Shown: positions 10,572-20,138 of the stretch, one piece after another | Numbering within the stretch: the stretch's first letter is position 1 | Layout of the letters: the number at the start of each line of letters is the position of its first letter | Origin: Clostridium sulfidigenes | GTDB lineage: Bacteria; Bacillota; Clostridia; Clostridiales; Clostridiaceae | Direction of reading: 5' to 3' | DNA: 64,000 nucleotides | Assembly: GCF_000732635.1 (NCBI RefSeq) | Contig: NZ_JPMD01000035.1 | Coordinates: forward strand, 5-64,004 | Notes under the pieces: generated by a model | The model's input: the letters and a program-made list of their open reading frames with translations, nothing else | What the model was told of the DNA's origin: nothing | Databases searched by the model: none | Position numbers and translations under genes: made by a program

Positions 10572-10600
10572 TTGACAAGTATTTGGAATATTTATTAAAT
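10572..10600 (+). promoter_or_regulatory. Candidate sigma-A promoter of zapA
   Basis: A perfect TTGACA at 10572-10577 is followed after 17 bases by TTAAAT at 10595-10600. The -10 match is weak, but no better pair lies in the 10428-10683 gap. Confidence 0.45.
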
Positions 10601-10683
10601 ACCTTATTTAATAAATAGCTAATATATGTTAAAATGATTATAAGTTTATGCAGATGTAAATTTATAATTAAGAGGGTGTTTAT

Positions 10684-11286
10684 GTGAGCATTATAACAGT
10701 TAAGATAAATGGAATGGAATATAACCTTAGAGGAGAAGAAAATGATGAATATCTACAAATGGTTGCTCAATATGTAGATAATAAAATAAATAGTCTAATG
10801 TTTAAGAATTCTAAAATAAGTCGTCCTGATGCTACTATTCTTGCAGCAATTAATTTAGGAGATGAGGTTTTTAAAAATAAAGAGGCCTATGAAAGGGCAA
10901 ATGAAAATTATAAAATGATTGCAAAGGAACAAAAAAATCTTATTTCCGAGGTAGAAGGATTAAAAAGAGATTTACAGGCTGCAAAAAAAGAAAATGAAGA
11001 CTTAAGAAAAATTAGCACTACGGATAAGGATGAGGAGATAGGAAAGCTAAAGGATGAGGTTACATATCTTAAAGAGCAATTAGAACTTATGGACCAGGTT
11101 GTTCAAGAGTTAAAAAAGGATAATAAAAAACAAATGACCTTTAACAAAAAGCTTCTATCTGAAAATAATAATTTAAGATATGACCAAATAGCTAGAGTAA
11201 GACAGCTAGAGCAACTTAGTCATGAGATTGAGGATAAAAACCTTCAGCTTATGAAAAATGGACAAGTTAATGTAAGAAAAAAGTAA
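10684..11286 (+). CDS. zapA: Cell division protein ZapA with long coiled coil
   Basis: Predicted FtsZ-ring associated protein. The first ~85 residues match the ZapA domain (VKINGMEYNLRGEENDEYLQMVAQYVDNKI is split around a conserved YDxxxA/I pattern), and residues ~85-195 form a long charged coiled coil. At 200 residues it is about twice the length of Bacillus ZapA, as is common in clostridia. Start is a GTG; an ATG two bases earlier is out of frame and runs straight into TGA. AGAGGGTG lies upstream. It is followed by its own terminator. Confidence 0.82.
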   Translation: MSIITVKINGMEYNLRGEENDEYLQMVAQYVDNKINSLMFKNSKISRPDATILAAINLGDEVFKNKEAYERANENYKMIAKEQKNLISEVEGLKRDLQAAKKENEDLRKISTTDKDEEIGKLKDEVTYLKEQLELMDQVVQELKKDNKKQMTFNKKLLSENNNLRYDQIARVRQLEQLSHEIEDKNLQLMKNGQVNVRKK

Positions 11287-11292
11287 AAGTTT

Positions 11293-11332
11293 AGGTGATA
11301 ATATTATATTTATATATTATCGCCTATTTTTT
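11293..11332 (+). terminator. Terminator after zapA
   Basis: A 12-bp stem AGGTGATAATAT/ATATTATCGCCT (11293-11325, one G-T pair) is followed by ATTTTTTATTTT. Confidence 0.75.
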
Positions 11333-11452
11333 ATTTTAGGATAATTAGCTATATTTATGAATTAAATATAATTTTATTCTTTAATATTGTGATAATTAAA
11401 ATTTTATGGGCATAGGTATTAGGTAAAACCATAATTCTTAGGGGGATTATAC

Positions 11453-12445
11453 ATGAAAGTTTTGCTATGTGCTAGAAGTAATTATATAAATTTAAGTTCA
11501 GGAGATACTACTATAATATTTAAAATATACACTTTTTTAAAAGAGAAAGGGGTTAATGTAGATATATGTGGAGCCAATGAGGAGGCTAATTATGATGATT
11601 ATGATATAGTACATCTATTTGATATTAAAAATATATTTGATGCTTATAAACATTTTAAATTAGCTAGTAATAGTAAATGTAGTATAGTAGTATCACCGAT
11701 GTATTTTAATATGGAGAAGTTTTTCGAATATAGTGATAATATGGAACGAAAAAATCTATGGAATAATTGCAAAGCTTATAAGGAATTAATTTTGAAGAAG
11801 AGTAAAATCATATTTTGCAATAGTATATACGAAAAGTCTTTAATAATCAGGGATTTCACTACAAAGGGAGATATTAAAGTTGTTTATAATGGAGTAGATA
11901 TAAATTATGATGAGGTTCCTTTATATAATTTTAAGGAGAGATATAATTTAGATAATTATATATTGTGCGTAGGGAGAATTTGTGAAGTGAAAAACCAATT
12001 AGAATTGAGCAAGATATGTAATGAAATAGGAGTAGATTTAGTTCTAATTGGGACAGCATCAGAGGAGCGTTACTTAAAAGAATGTTTAGCTTATCCTACT
12101 ACCCATTACTTAGGATTTATGAATGACTATGATTTGTATAATGCATACACCTTTTCTAATGCTCACGTATTAGCTAGTTTTTCAGAAGTTACAAGTTTAT
12201 CATCCCTTAAGGCAGCAGCTTATGGATGTAACATAGTGGTTACGGAGGAAGGGGCTTCAAAGGAATATTTTAAGGATATGGCAATATATTGTGATCCTTA
12301 TAATCATAATAGTATAAAATTAGCAGTAGAGAAAAGTAGGGTAAAAAGAAAAAATAATAAACTAAAAGAATATATAAGATATAATTACAACTTGAATAAT
12401 ATGTTAGAAGGCATATATGAGGGATATTTAAAATTGATGAATTAA
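11453..12445 (+). CDS. Glycosyltransferase, GT4-like (isolated)
   Basis: Predicted GT-B fold glycosyltransferase of 330 residues. The N-terminal part begins MKVLLCAR and has GDTTIIFKIYTFLKEKG, typical of the acceptor domain. The second half has VVYNGVDIN, then YILCVGRICEVKNQ and the donor-site region EVTSLSSLKAAAYGCNIVVTEEG, matching the E-x7-E type motif of family GT4. AGGGGG precedes the ATG. The gene stands alone between two terminators and separates zapA from the U32 peptidase gene, which are usually close neighbours in clostridia. The sugar and acceptor are unknown. Confidence 0.78.
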   Translation: MKVLLCARSNYINLSSGDTTIIFKIYTFLKEKGVNVDICGANEEANYDDYDIVHLFDIKNIFDAYKHFKLASNSKCSIVVSPMYFNMEKFFEYSDNMERKNLWNNCKAYKELILKKSKIIFCNSIYEKSLIIRDFTTKGDIKVVYNGVDINYDEVPLYNFKERYNLDNYILCVGRICEVKNQLELSKICNEIGVDLVLIGTASEERYLKECLAYPTTHYLGFMNDYDLYNAYTFSNAHVLASFSEVTSLSSLKAAAYGCNIVVTEEGASKEYFKDMAIYCDPYNHNSIKLAVEKSRVKRKNNKLKEYIRYNYNLNNMLEGIYEGYLKLMN

Positions 12446-12450
12446 GATGT

Positions 12451-12495
12451 ATAGGGGCTAACCAATAAAAAGGTATTAGCTCCTATTATTTTTTA
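12451..12495 (+). terminator. Terminator after the isolated glycosyltransferase
   Basis: Stem ATAGGGGCTAA/TTAGCTCCTAT (12451-12486, one G-T pair) followed by TATTTTTT. Confidence 0.8.
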
Positions 12496-12499
12496 CAGT

Positions 12500-12526
12500 T
12501 TGTAACAAAGAGAATTGTGATATAAT
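12500..12526 (+). promoter_or_regulatory. Extended -10 promoter of the U32-mutS2 operon
   Basis: TG-A-TATAAT at 12518-12526 is an extended -10 element. TTGTAA at 12500-12505 could serve as a -35, though the 15-base spacing is short. The untranslated leader would be about 90 bases. Confidence 0.5.
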
Positions 12527-12621
12527 AATCCATGAGAAGTAAAAAATAAGTACTAATAAAATAAGTATGACTTTTTTAATATAGAATAAAGACATTTCTT
12601 ATTGATAGGAGTTGAGAACAT

Positions 12622-14988
12622 ATGGATAAAATAGAATTATTAGCGCCAGGTGGAAGTAAAGAAAGCATATATGCTGCTGTTCAAGGTGGTGCAGATGCTA
12701 TATATATGGGCGGGAGTAAGTTTTCTGCTAGAGCCTATGCAAATAATTTTAATGAAGAAGAATTAATAGAAGTAGTGAATTATTGTCATTTATATAATGT
12801 TAAAGTATATATAGCCTTTAATACTGTGATAAAAGAAGACGAGTTAGATGAAGCTTTAGAATATGGGAAGTTTTTATATGAAATTGGTGTAGATGCTATT
12901 ATAACTCAAGATATGGGATTATTTAAAATTATAAAAGAAGCTATACCAGATTTTGAAATTCATGCATCCACACAAATGACTATACATAATGGAGAAGGGG
13001 CTATATTTTTAAAGAATGAGGGCTTTCAAAGAATAGTTTTATCAAGGGAGTTAAGTCTAGATGAAATAAGATATATTTCAAAGGACTTAGATATAGAAAC
13101 AGAAATATTTGTCCATGGAGCATTATGTATAAGTTATTCTGGACAATGTCTTATGAGTAGTATCATAGGAGGAAGAAGCGGAAATAGAGGAAGATGTGCG
13201 CAGCCCTGTAGATTACCTTATACTATAATAAAAAAATCTAGTGGAGAAAATAGAGAAGGGTATCTATTAAGTCCAAAGGATACTTGTACTATAGATGAAA
13301 TTAAAAGTTTAATTGAAAGTGGGACTTCATCATTAAAAATAGAAGGTAGAATGAAAAAGCCTGAATATGTAAGTGGTGTTGTAACTACCTATAAAGAAGC
13401 TATAGATAGTGTGTATCATAACAAAAGTTTTGAGATAGCACCTAAAAAGGCCATACTAAATCAATTATTTAATAGAGAGGGGTTTTCCAAGGCATATCTT
13501 AGAGGAAACATTGGAAGAGACATGATGGCATATAATTGCCCCAAAAATACAGGAGTATTTTTAGGCACCGTTGAAAAAGATTTAACCATACAGCTTCAAA
13601 AGAATATAAAAGCTCAAGATGGAGTTAGAACTGATAATAGTGGATTTACAATCACAAATATTTTAAAGGGGAAAGAAAAGGTTAAAGAGGCCTTTGAAGG
13701 CGAAAAAGTGAAGCTTATGCCTACTAAATATAAGGTTGGAGATAAAGTATATGTAACTTCAGATACTGAACTTTTAACTAAACTTCAAAAAAATTATGAA
13801 GATATTTATGGTGTAAAGTTACCCTTAACTATAAAGGTTAGATTTGCTCCAGGAGAAAGATTTTATTTATCTACGGTTTATCAGGAAAAAGAATTTGAAG
13901 TCTATGGAGAAAATGTAGAGGTTGCAGCTAATAAGCCTATGGATAAGGAAGCCATAATTAAAAATCTCAATAAGTTAGGGGATACTCCTTTTAAACTAGA
14001 AAACATTGAATTTGAAACCTTTGAAGAAGGATTTTTAAGGGTATCATCTATAAATAGTGTAAGACGTGAGCTTATTGAAGATATAATGAAGTATATTAAA
14101 ATTCGTGATAAACGGCATGTGGAAGAAAAGGCTTATAAAGAATTTAATAGGAATTCTAAAGAAGCTAAAGATATATTTAATGATGAGTATCTAATATGCG
14201 TTAAAACTCTAGAACAATTAAAAAGTGTATTAAGTTTTATAGGTGAAAATCCAGATATAGCTCCAGCTATAGGAGTAGATTTATTTAAAAAGGGTGAAGG
14301 TTTTAATTTAGAAGAAGTAGATTATGAAAATTTATATATGATTGTTCCTAATATAATAAAAAGTGAATTTAATTTAGTTACTGAAGCTATAGAAAAGAAT
14401 ATTTCTAAAATTAAGGGGTTAATTACAGCTAATTTAGGTATAATAAATGTGTTTAAAAACAGACTTAACATAATTGGAGATTATAAGTTAAATATTTTAA
14501 ATAGTGAAAGCTATGATTTTTATAATAGGTATACAGATATATCAGCTTTAAGTGTAGAACTTAACAATAAAGAAATGTTTTCTATAGCTAAAAATATTAA
14601 AACTCCAGTACAAGTAGTAGTTTATGGTAAGTATGAACTTATGGTAAGTGAATACTGTGTAATTGGTAGTACCTTTGGTGATAAGAGCTCTACTTCAAAC
14701 TGTAATTTCAGATGTGACAAGGATAAATTTGTATTAAGAGATAGGATGAATGAAGAGTTTCTGGTTACTACGGATAAATATTGTAGAAGCCATATATATA
14801 ATGCATTACCTGTAAATATAGTTCCATTCATTAAGGAATTAAGGAAAAATAATATTAACAATTATAGAGTTGACTTTATAGATGAAGATTATAATCAGGT
14901 TTTAAAGGTGATGGAATATATATTTAAAGATGAAGATGTAGATTTAGGGAAAACTACAAAAGGACATTATAAGAGGGGAATTGAATAG
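12622..14988 (+). CDS. U32-family peptidase / RlhA-like protein with DUF3656
   Basis: A 788-residue member of the U32 'collagenase-like' family. It starts ELLAPGGSKESIYAAVQGGADAIY (quoted in parts: ELLAPGGS, GGADAIYMG), contains the family signature near residues 165-200 with EIFVHGALCISYSGQC and GNRGRCAQPCRLPY, and has the C-terminal extension (DUF3656) seen in clostridial members. The conserved cysteines there fit an iron-sulfur site; the E. coli relative RlhA hydroxylates 23S rRNA, so a role in RNA modification is at least as likely as proteolysis. First gene of an operon with mutS2 17 bases downstream. Preceded by AGGAGTTGAG. Confidence 0.85.
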   Translation: MDKIELLAPGGSKESIYAAVQGGADAIYMGGSKFSARAYANNFNEEELIEVVNYCHLYNVKVYIAFNTVIKEDELDEALEYGKFLYEIGVDAIITQDMGLFKIIKEAIPDFEIHASTQMTIHNGEGAIFLKNEGFQRIVLSRELSLDEIRYISKDLDIETEIFVHGALCISYSGQCLMSSIIGGRSGNRGRCAQPCRLPYTIIKKSSGENREGYLLSPKDTCTIDEIKSLIESGTSSLKIEGRMKKPEYVSGVVTTYKEAIDSVYHNKSFEIAPKKAILNQLFNREGFSKAYLRGNIGRDMMAYNCPKNTGVFLGTVEKDLTIQLQKNIKAQDGVRTDNSGFTITNILKGKEKVKEAFEGEKVKLMPTKYKVGDKVYVTSDTELLTKLQKNYEDIYGVKLPLTIKVRFAPGERFYLSTVYQEKEFEVYGENVEVAANKPMDKEAIIKNLNKLGDTPFKLENIEFETFEEGFLRVSSINSVRRELIEDIMKYIKIRDKRHVEEKAYKEFNRNSKEAKDIFNDEYLICVKTLEQLKSVLSFIGENPDIAPAIGVDLFKKGEGFNLEEVDYENLYMIVPNIIKSEFNLVTEAIEKNISKIKGLITANLGIINVFKNRLNIIGDYKLNILNSESYDFYNRYTDISALSVELNNKEMFSIAKNIKTPVQVVVYGKYELMVSEYCVIGSTFGDKSSTSNCNFRCDKDKFVLRDRMNEEFLVTTDKYCRSHIYNALPVNIVPFIKELRKNNINNYRVDFIDEDYNQVLKVMEYIFKDEDVDLGKTTKGHYKRGIE

Positions 14989-15005
14989 AAAGTAGGGGAT
15001 AAGAA

Positions 15006-17372
15006 ATGAATGAAAAGACCTTTAAAGTACTTGAGTATTATAAAATCAAGGAAATATTAAAAAAGTATACAGTTACAAAAGCGGGGAAAGATTTAATTGA
15101 TAATCTGAAACCATATAACAATCTCTATGAAATCAAAGAGCATTTAGAGGAGACTAAGGAAGCATTAATTTTATTAACTACAAAAAGTGCACCACCCTTT
15201 GAAGGAATATATGATGTTAGGGAAGCGCTTTTAAGAGCTAAGAAAAATTCTACACTTATGCCAGTAGAATTACTTAGAATTGGTAATATGCTTAAAAGTT
15301 CTAGAAATTTTAAAGAATATGTACAGAGTAAGGACGAGGAAACAACTTATAGAGTTTTGGAAGATATAATAGCAGGTATAGTTCCCTTTAAGAATATTGA
15401 AGATGAAATCTTTAGAGCTATTATTGGAGAGGATGAAATTGCAGATAGAGCTAGTGAAACTTTATTTATAATTAGAAAGAAACTAAAAGATAAAAGCTCT
15501 TCCATTAAAGACAGAGTTAATAGCATGGTTAGAACCTACTCTAAATATCTTCAAGAAAGTCTTTATACTGTAAGAGGAGATAGATATGTACTTCCTGTAA
15601 GATCTGAGTACAAAGAACAGGTTAAGGGTTTGATCCATGACCAGAGTGGTACAGGTGCTACATTATTTATAGAGCCTATGGGACTAGTAGATCTTAATAA
15701 TGAAATAAGAGAACTTAGAAATAAAGAAAAGGCAGAAATAAATAGAATTCTTAAGGAACTTACCTTAAAAGTTGCAGGCAACATTGATGTTATAGAGAAT
15801 AATGGAAGTATTATATGGGAATTAGATTTTATATTTGCAAAAGCTAAATATGCCAATGAATTAAATTGTATATGTCCAGAGGTAAATGATAAAGGAATTA
15901 TAGATTTAATAGAGGCTAGGCATCCTTTAATAGACCAAAAGGTAGTAGTACCAAGCACTATTTATCTTGGTAGAGAGTTTACTTCTTTAGTTATTACAGG
16001 TCCTAATACAGGAGGTAAAACTGTAACACTTAAAACTGTAGGTTTAATAGAGCTTATGGCTATGAGTGGAATGATGATTCCTGCAAGAGCAGGTTCAGCT
16101 GTTAGTGTATTCTCAAATATATTTGCTGATATTGGTGATGAACAAAGTATAGAACAAAGTTTATCTACTTTCTCATCTCATATGACTAATATAGTAAATA
16201 TTATTAATGAAGCAGATGAAAATACTTTAGCACTTTTTGATGAGCTTGGTTCAGGAACAGATCCAACGGAGGGTGCAGCTCTTGCTATGAGTATTTTGGA
16301 TAATTTAAGGGATAGAAATACAAAAATAGTAGCAACTACCCACTATAGTGAACTTAAAGGTTATGCTTTAAAAACTGTTGGAGTAGAAAATGGCTCTGTA
16401 GAATTCGATGTTGAAACTTTAAGACCAACTTATAATTTGCTTATAGGTGTGCCAGGTAAATCTAATGCCTTTGAAATATCAAGAAGGCTTGGTCTTCCAG
16501 AGTATATTATAAATAGTGCTAAAGAAAATATATCCACTGAGAGCTTAAAGTTTGAAGAGTTAATACAAAATCTTCAGCAAAAGAGCATTAAAGCAGAAAA
16601 TGATGCTAGGAAGGCAGAAGGGTTAAAAGCAGAAGCAGAAAAACTAAAAAATAAATATGAAGAAAAGTTATATAAGTTCGAAAATGTTAGAGAAAAAGCT
16701 ATCTATGAAGCACAACGAGAAGCTAAAGAGCTTATAAAAGCTGCTAAGGAAGAAGCTGATTCCATTGTTAAAAACATAAGAGAACTTGAAAAGTTAGGCT
16801 ATTCTTCAGAAGCAAGAACTAAAATAGAGAATGAAAGAAAGAAGATAAAGGATTCTCTTGATAACATGGAAGAAAAATTAAGTAAAAAAGATGAGCCTAA
16901 GGGAGAAGGATTAACCTCTGTAACTCAAGGACAGGAGGTATATCTTCCATCTTTAAATCAGAATGTTATAGTAGTATCCGAGGTGGATAATAAGGGAGAA
17001 GTTCAAGTTCAAGCTGGAATAATGAAAATCTCTGTAAAGCTTAAGGATTTAAGGAAGGGAAAAGTGTCTAGTGAAAATAAGAAAAAAGCTAAGGTTCAAA
17101 GAAGAGAAGCTAAGCTTAATCTAAAAGCAGTATCATCTTCAGTAGACTTAAGGGGTATGGATTCCGAGGAGGCTATTTATACCACAGATAAGTATTTAGA
17201 TGAAGCTTATCTTGGTGGTCTGGGCGAAGTTACAGTAATTCATGGTAAAGGAACAGGAGTACTTAAGAGTTCTATAACTGATTTATTAAAACATCATCCC
17301 CATGTTAAAAGCTATAGACTTGGTAATTATGGAGAAGGTGGAACAGGAGTTACTGTGGTTGAGTTAAAGTAA
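15006..17372 (+). CDS. mutS2: Endonuclease MutS2
   Basis: MutS2 family protein, implicated in recombination control and rescue of collided ribosomes. The 788-residue protein has the MutS core without the mismatch-recognition domain, Walker A GPNTGGKT at about residue 333, Walker B-like LALFDELGSGTDPTEG, a long coiled coil (about 515-640) and a C-terminal Smr nuclease domain with VDLRGMDSEEA and VTVIHGKGTGVL. Length matches MutS2 (about 785 aa). It lies 17 bases after the U32 gene and 24 bases before the DUF523 gene. Confidence 0.96.
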   Translation: MNEKTFKVLEYYKIKEILKKYTVTKAGKDLIDNLKPYNNLYEIKEHLEETKEALILLTTKSAPPFEGIYDVREALLRAKKNSTLMPVELLRIGNMLKSSRNFKEYVQSKDEETTYRVLEDIIAGIVPFKNIEDEIFRAIIGEDEIADRASETLFIIRKKLKDKSSSIKDRVNSMVRTYSKYLQESLYTVRGDRYVLPVRSEYKEQVKGLIHDQSGTGATLFIEPMGLVDLNNEIRELRNKEKAEINRILKELTLKVAGNIDVIENNGSIIWELDFIFAKAKYANELNCICPEVNDKGIIDLIEARHPLIDQKVVVPSTIYLGREFTSLVITGPNTGGKTVTLKTVGLIELMAMSGMMIPARAGSAVSVFSNIFADIGDEQSIEQSLSTFSSHMTNIVNIINEADENTLALFDELGSGTDPTEGAALAMSILDNLRDRNTKIVATTHYSELKGYALKTVGVENGSVEFDVETLRPTYNLLIGVPGKSNAFEISRRLGLPEYIINSAKENISTESLKFEELIQNLQQKSIKAENDARKAEGLKAEAEKLKNKYEEKLYKFENVREKAIYEAQREAKELIKAAKEEADSIVKNIRELEKLGYSSEARTKIENERKKIKDSLDNMEEKLSKKDEPKGEGLTSVTQGQEVYLPSLNQNVIVVSEVDNKGEVQVQAGIMKISVKLKDLRKGKVSSENKKKAKVQRREAKLNLKAVSSSVDLRGMDSEEAIYTTDKYLDEAYLGGLGEVTVIHGKGTGVLKSSITDLLKHHPHVKSYRLGNYGEGGTGVTVVELK

Positions 17373-17396
17373 TACTAGAGTATAGGGGTTGACGAA

Positions 17397-17870
17397 ATGA
17401 TTTTGGTAAGTGGATGTCTTTGTGGTATTAACTGCAAATATGACGGTAACAATAATTTAAATGAAAAAATTCTTGAACTTTTAAGACAAGGGAAGGCTAT
17501 ACCAGTATGTCCAGAGCAACTTGGAGGACAGGCGACTCCTAGAGAAGCTCATGAGATTGTAAATGGTGATGGTGCTATGGTTTTAGATGGAAAATGTAGG
17601 GTTTTAGGAAGAGATGTAAGTGATGATGTAACTGGTGAATTTATTAAAGGTGCAGAGGAAACATTAAATATAGCTAGAGAGTTAAAAATTGATACAGCTA
17701 TTTTAAAGGCAAGGAGTCCATCATGTGGCAGAGGAATTATATATGATGGTACTTTTTCAGGTGGTAAAAAAACAGGTAATGGAGTAACAGCAGAGCTTTT
17801 AATTAGAAATAATATAAAGATTTATACTGAAGATGAATTAGATAAATTCTTTGAGGAAAATAATATTTAA
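17397..17870 (+). CDS. DUF523 domain protein
   Basis: A 157-residue protein matching the DUF523 family, known from conserved cysteine motifs: SGCLCGINCKYDG at the start, PVCPEQLGGQATPR at about residues 37-50, and ARSPSCGRGIIYDG at about 105-118. The cysteines (4-6 conserved) suggest a metal or iron-sulfur site. Some family members relate to thiouracil desulfuration, but function here is not established. It sits inside the mutS2 operon, with only a weak AGGGG upstream. Confidence 0.8.
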   Translation: MILVSGCLCGINCKYDGNNNLNEKILELLRQGKAIPVCPEQLGGQATPREAHEIVNGDGAMVLDGKCRVLGRDVSDDVTGEFIKGAEETLNIARELKIDTAILKARSPSCGRGIIYDGTFSGGKKTGNGVTAELLIRNNIKIYTEDELDKFFEENNI

Positions 17871-17893
17871 TTTTATAGTTAGGTGGGGATTTT

Positions 17894-18916
17894 ATGAATT
17901 ATAGTGATGTTAGAAAAGAAGCTAGAGTTAATTTAAATAATAGTTGTAAAGTATGTAATGTATGTAATGGAATTGTTTGTGCAGGAGAAGTCCCAGGTAT
18001 GGGTGGAAAAGGTACTGGAAATGCATTTACAGAAAACATTAGAGCTCTTGAAAGATATAAGCTTAATATGCGCGTAATTCACGATGCTAAGGATCCAGAT
18101 ACAGCTATTGAGATTTTTGGTAAGAAGTTAGATATACCAGTTTTTGCAGCTCCAGTTTCAGGAACTACTCTTAACATGGGTGGAAAGTATTCTGAAGAAG
18201 AGTATATTTCTTGGGTTATTGGAGGTACTTTAGATGCAGGTATATACCCAATGGTAGGAGATACAGCAGTAGATACATTTTTAACAACTAATTTAAAAGT
18301 GTTAAAGGAGTTTAATGGTGAGGGTATTGTATTTATAAAACCATGGGAAAATAAAAATATAATTGAAAAGATAAAATTAGCAGAGGAGTCAGGAGCATTT
18401 GCCGTAGGCGTGGATATAGATGCCTGTGGACTTATAACTTTAGCTCTTCATGGGAAGCCAGTAATGCCTAAAGGAGTAAAGGAGATAAAGGAATTAGTTA
18501 ATAGTACTAAACTTCCATTTATACTAAAGGGAATTATGACAGTAGATGAAGCATTACTTGCAGTAGAAGCAGGTGTAGATGCTATAGTAGTTTCTAACCA
18601 TGGAGGTAGAGTTTTAGATGAAACTCCAGGTGTAGCAGATGTTCTTGAAGATATTGCAAAAGCAGTAAAAGGTAAAGTTAAGATTTTAGCTGATGGAGGA
18701 GTAAGAACAGGAGTAGATGTACTTAAATTCTTAGCCCTTGGTGCAGATGCTGTATTAATAGGAAGGCCTTTTGTAACTGCATCCTTTGGTGGTAAAAGAG
18801 ATGGTGTAAAAACTTATGTTCATGGATTAAAGGGAGAGTTGAAATCTGCTATGGTACTTACGGGATGTAAAGATGTAGATAGTATAGATAAGAGAATTAT
18901 ATTCCAAAGAAAATAA
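17894..18916 (+). CDS. FMN-dependent alpha-hydroxy acid dehydrogenase with N-terminal Cys cluster
   Basis: TIM-barrel FMN enzyme of the lactate/glycolate oxidase family, 340 residues. Family marks include DIPVFAAPVSGTTLN, FILKGIMTVDEAL (FMN phosphate-side lysine), VVSNHGGRVLDETPG with the catalytic His-Gly-Gly-Arg, and ILADGGVRTGVDVLKFLALGA. Unusually for this family the first 30 residues contain C18-x2-C21-x2-C24-x4-C29, which resembles half of a ferredoxin. That could hold an Fe-S cluster for electron transfer in a strict anaerobe that cannot use oxygen as acceptor. Last gene of the U32-mutS2 operon; AGGTGGGG precedes the ATG. Substrate unknown. Confidence 0.85.
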   Translation: MNYSDVRKEARVNLNNSCKVCNVCNGIVCAGEVPGMGGKGTGNAFTENIRALERYKLNMRVIHDAKDPDTAIEIFGKKLDIPVFAAPVSGTTLNMGGKYSEEEYISWVIGGTLDAGIYPMVGDTAVDTFLTTNLKVLKEFNGEGIVFIKPWENKNIIEKIKLAEESGAFAVGVDIDACGLITLALHGKPVMPKGVKEIKELVNSTKLPFILKGIMTVDEALLAVEAGVDAIVVSNHGGRVLDETPGVADVLEDIAKAVKGKVKILADGGVRTGVDVLKFLALGADAVLIGRPFVTASFGGKRDGVKTYVHGLKGELKSAMVLTGCKDVDSIDKRIIFQRK

Positions 18917-18954
18917 TCGAATAAGTAAAGTTTTTTAAAGTAATAAAAATTTTT

Positions 18955-18997
18955 AATAGATATCTTAAATTGTATAATTTAAGATATCTATTTTTGT
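18955..18997 (+). terminator. Terminator after the FMN dehydrogenase operon
   Basis: A perfect 16-bp stem (arm AATAGATATCTTAAAT, loop TGTATA) at 18955-18992 followed by a T run. Confidence 0.88.
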
Positions 18998-19041
18998 TAA
19001 TTTTAAATAAAAAATACACTATTACACTTTAGCAGTTAAAA

Positions 19042-19070
19042 TTGACTCAGAAAGGATTACACATTATACT
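19042..19070 (+). promoter_or_regulatory. Sigma-A promoter of the ptb-iorAB operon
   Basis: TTGACT at 19042-19047 and TATACT at 19065-19070, exactly 17 bases apart. Transcription would start near 19077, giving a leader of about 90 bases before ptb. Confidence 0.72.
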
Positions 19071-19166
19071 TAAAAGTAAGAAAATATAAAATATTATAAA
19101 AAAAAGTGTTGGATATCTACTACTTATTTCAATTTTTTAGTAAACCTATACATAAGGAGTGAAAAT

Positions 19167-20063
19167 ATGGTTAAAAGTTTAGAAGAATTGTTAGAATTAG
19201 CAAAGAAAAAAGAAAAGAAAACTATGGCAGTAGCAGTAGCACAAGATAGTGTTGTTCTAGAGGCAGTTATAAAAGCAGTGGACATGGGTATCATAAATGC
19301 CATATTAGTTGGAAATGAAGATGAAATTAAAACTATATCAAAAGATTCTAATGTAGACTTATCTAGAGTAAGAATAATTAATGAGTGTGACATAATTAAG
19401 GCTGCAGCAAAAGCTGTGGAATTGGTGACAAAGGGTGAAGCTAACTATGTAATGAAGGGATTACTTGGAACTTCAGATTTATTAAAAGCTGTACTTAATA
19501 AGGAAGCAAATCTAAGAACAAATAATCTACTATCTCATGTAATGGTATATGATGTAAAGTCTTATGATAAGCTATTACTTCTTACAGATGGAGGAATGGT
19601 GCCATATCCAGAACTGAAAGACAAAATAGGAATAATAAAAAATGCAGTAACAGTGTCAAAAGCACTAGAAATAGATATGCCAAAGGTAGCACCGATTTGT
19701 GCTGTTGAAGTGATTAATCCATCAATGCAGGCAACTTTAGATGCTGCAGCTCTTTCTGCAATGAATAAGAGAGGACAAATTAAAGGTTGTTTAATAGATG
19801 GACCACTGGGACTAGATAATGCTATATCTAAGGAAGCTGCTCACCATAAAGGAATTGTAAGTGATGTAGCCGGAGAAGCAGATATACTTCTTGTACCTAA
19901 CATTGAAGCTGGAAACTTTTTAGGAAAGTCTATGACTTATTTTGCAGGCGCAGAAAGTGCTGGGGTAATTGTAGGTGCAAAATGTCCTGTAGTGTTGGTT
20001 TCTAGAGCAGATAGCGCAAAGTCAAAGCTCTATTCAATAGCATTAGGCAGCATTTTAGTGTAA
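19167..20063 (+). CDS. ptb: Phosphate butyryltransferase family acyltransferase
   Basis: Phosphotransacylase, converting an acyl-CoA and phosphate to acyl phosphate and CoA. The 298-residue length and sequence (e.g. ANYVMKGLLGTSDLLKAVLNKE, quoted in parts as MKGLLGTSDLL; GPLGLDNAIS; DILLVPNIEAGN; VSRADSAKSK) match the Ptb branch of the PTA/PTB family. Placed before iorAB, its substrate is more likely a branched-chain or aromatic acyl-CoA made by that oxidoreductase than butyryl-CoA. No acyl kinase gene is next to it. AAGGAGTG precedes the ATG. A sigma-A promoter lies about 100 bases upstream. Confidence 0.88.
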   Translation: MVKSLEELLELAKKKEKKTMAVAVAQDSVVLEAVIKAVDMGIINAILVGNEDEIKTISKDSNVDLSRVRIINECDIIKAAAKAVELVTKGEANYVMKGLLGTSDLLKAVLNKEANLRTNNLLSHVMVYDVKSYDKLLLLTDGGMVPYPELKDKIGIIKNAVTVSKALEIDMPKVAPICAVEVINPSMQATLDAAALSAMNKRGQIKGCLIDGPLGLDNAISKEAAHHKGIVSDVAGEADILLVPNIEAGNFLGKSMTYFAGAESAGVIVGAKCPVVLVSRADSAKSKLYSIALGSILV

Positions 20064-20138
20064 ATAATTATCGAGGAATAATTGAAGTAGGGTAGTTATT
20101 AATTATTAAAAGATAAATTTTAATGGGGGAATGAGAAT

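Noticed and set aside
12622..14988. Secreted collagenase
   Set aside because: There is no signal peptide, and the conserved cysteines and operon with mutS2 fit an RNA-modification type U32 protein better.
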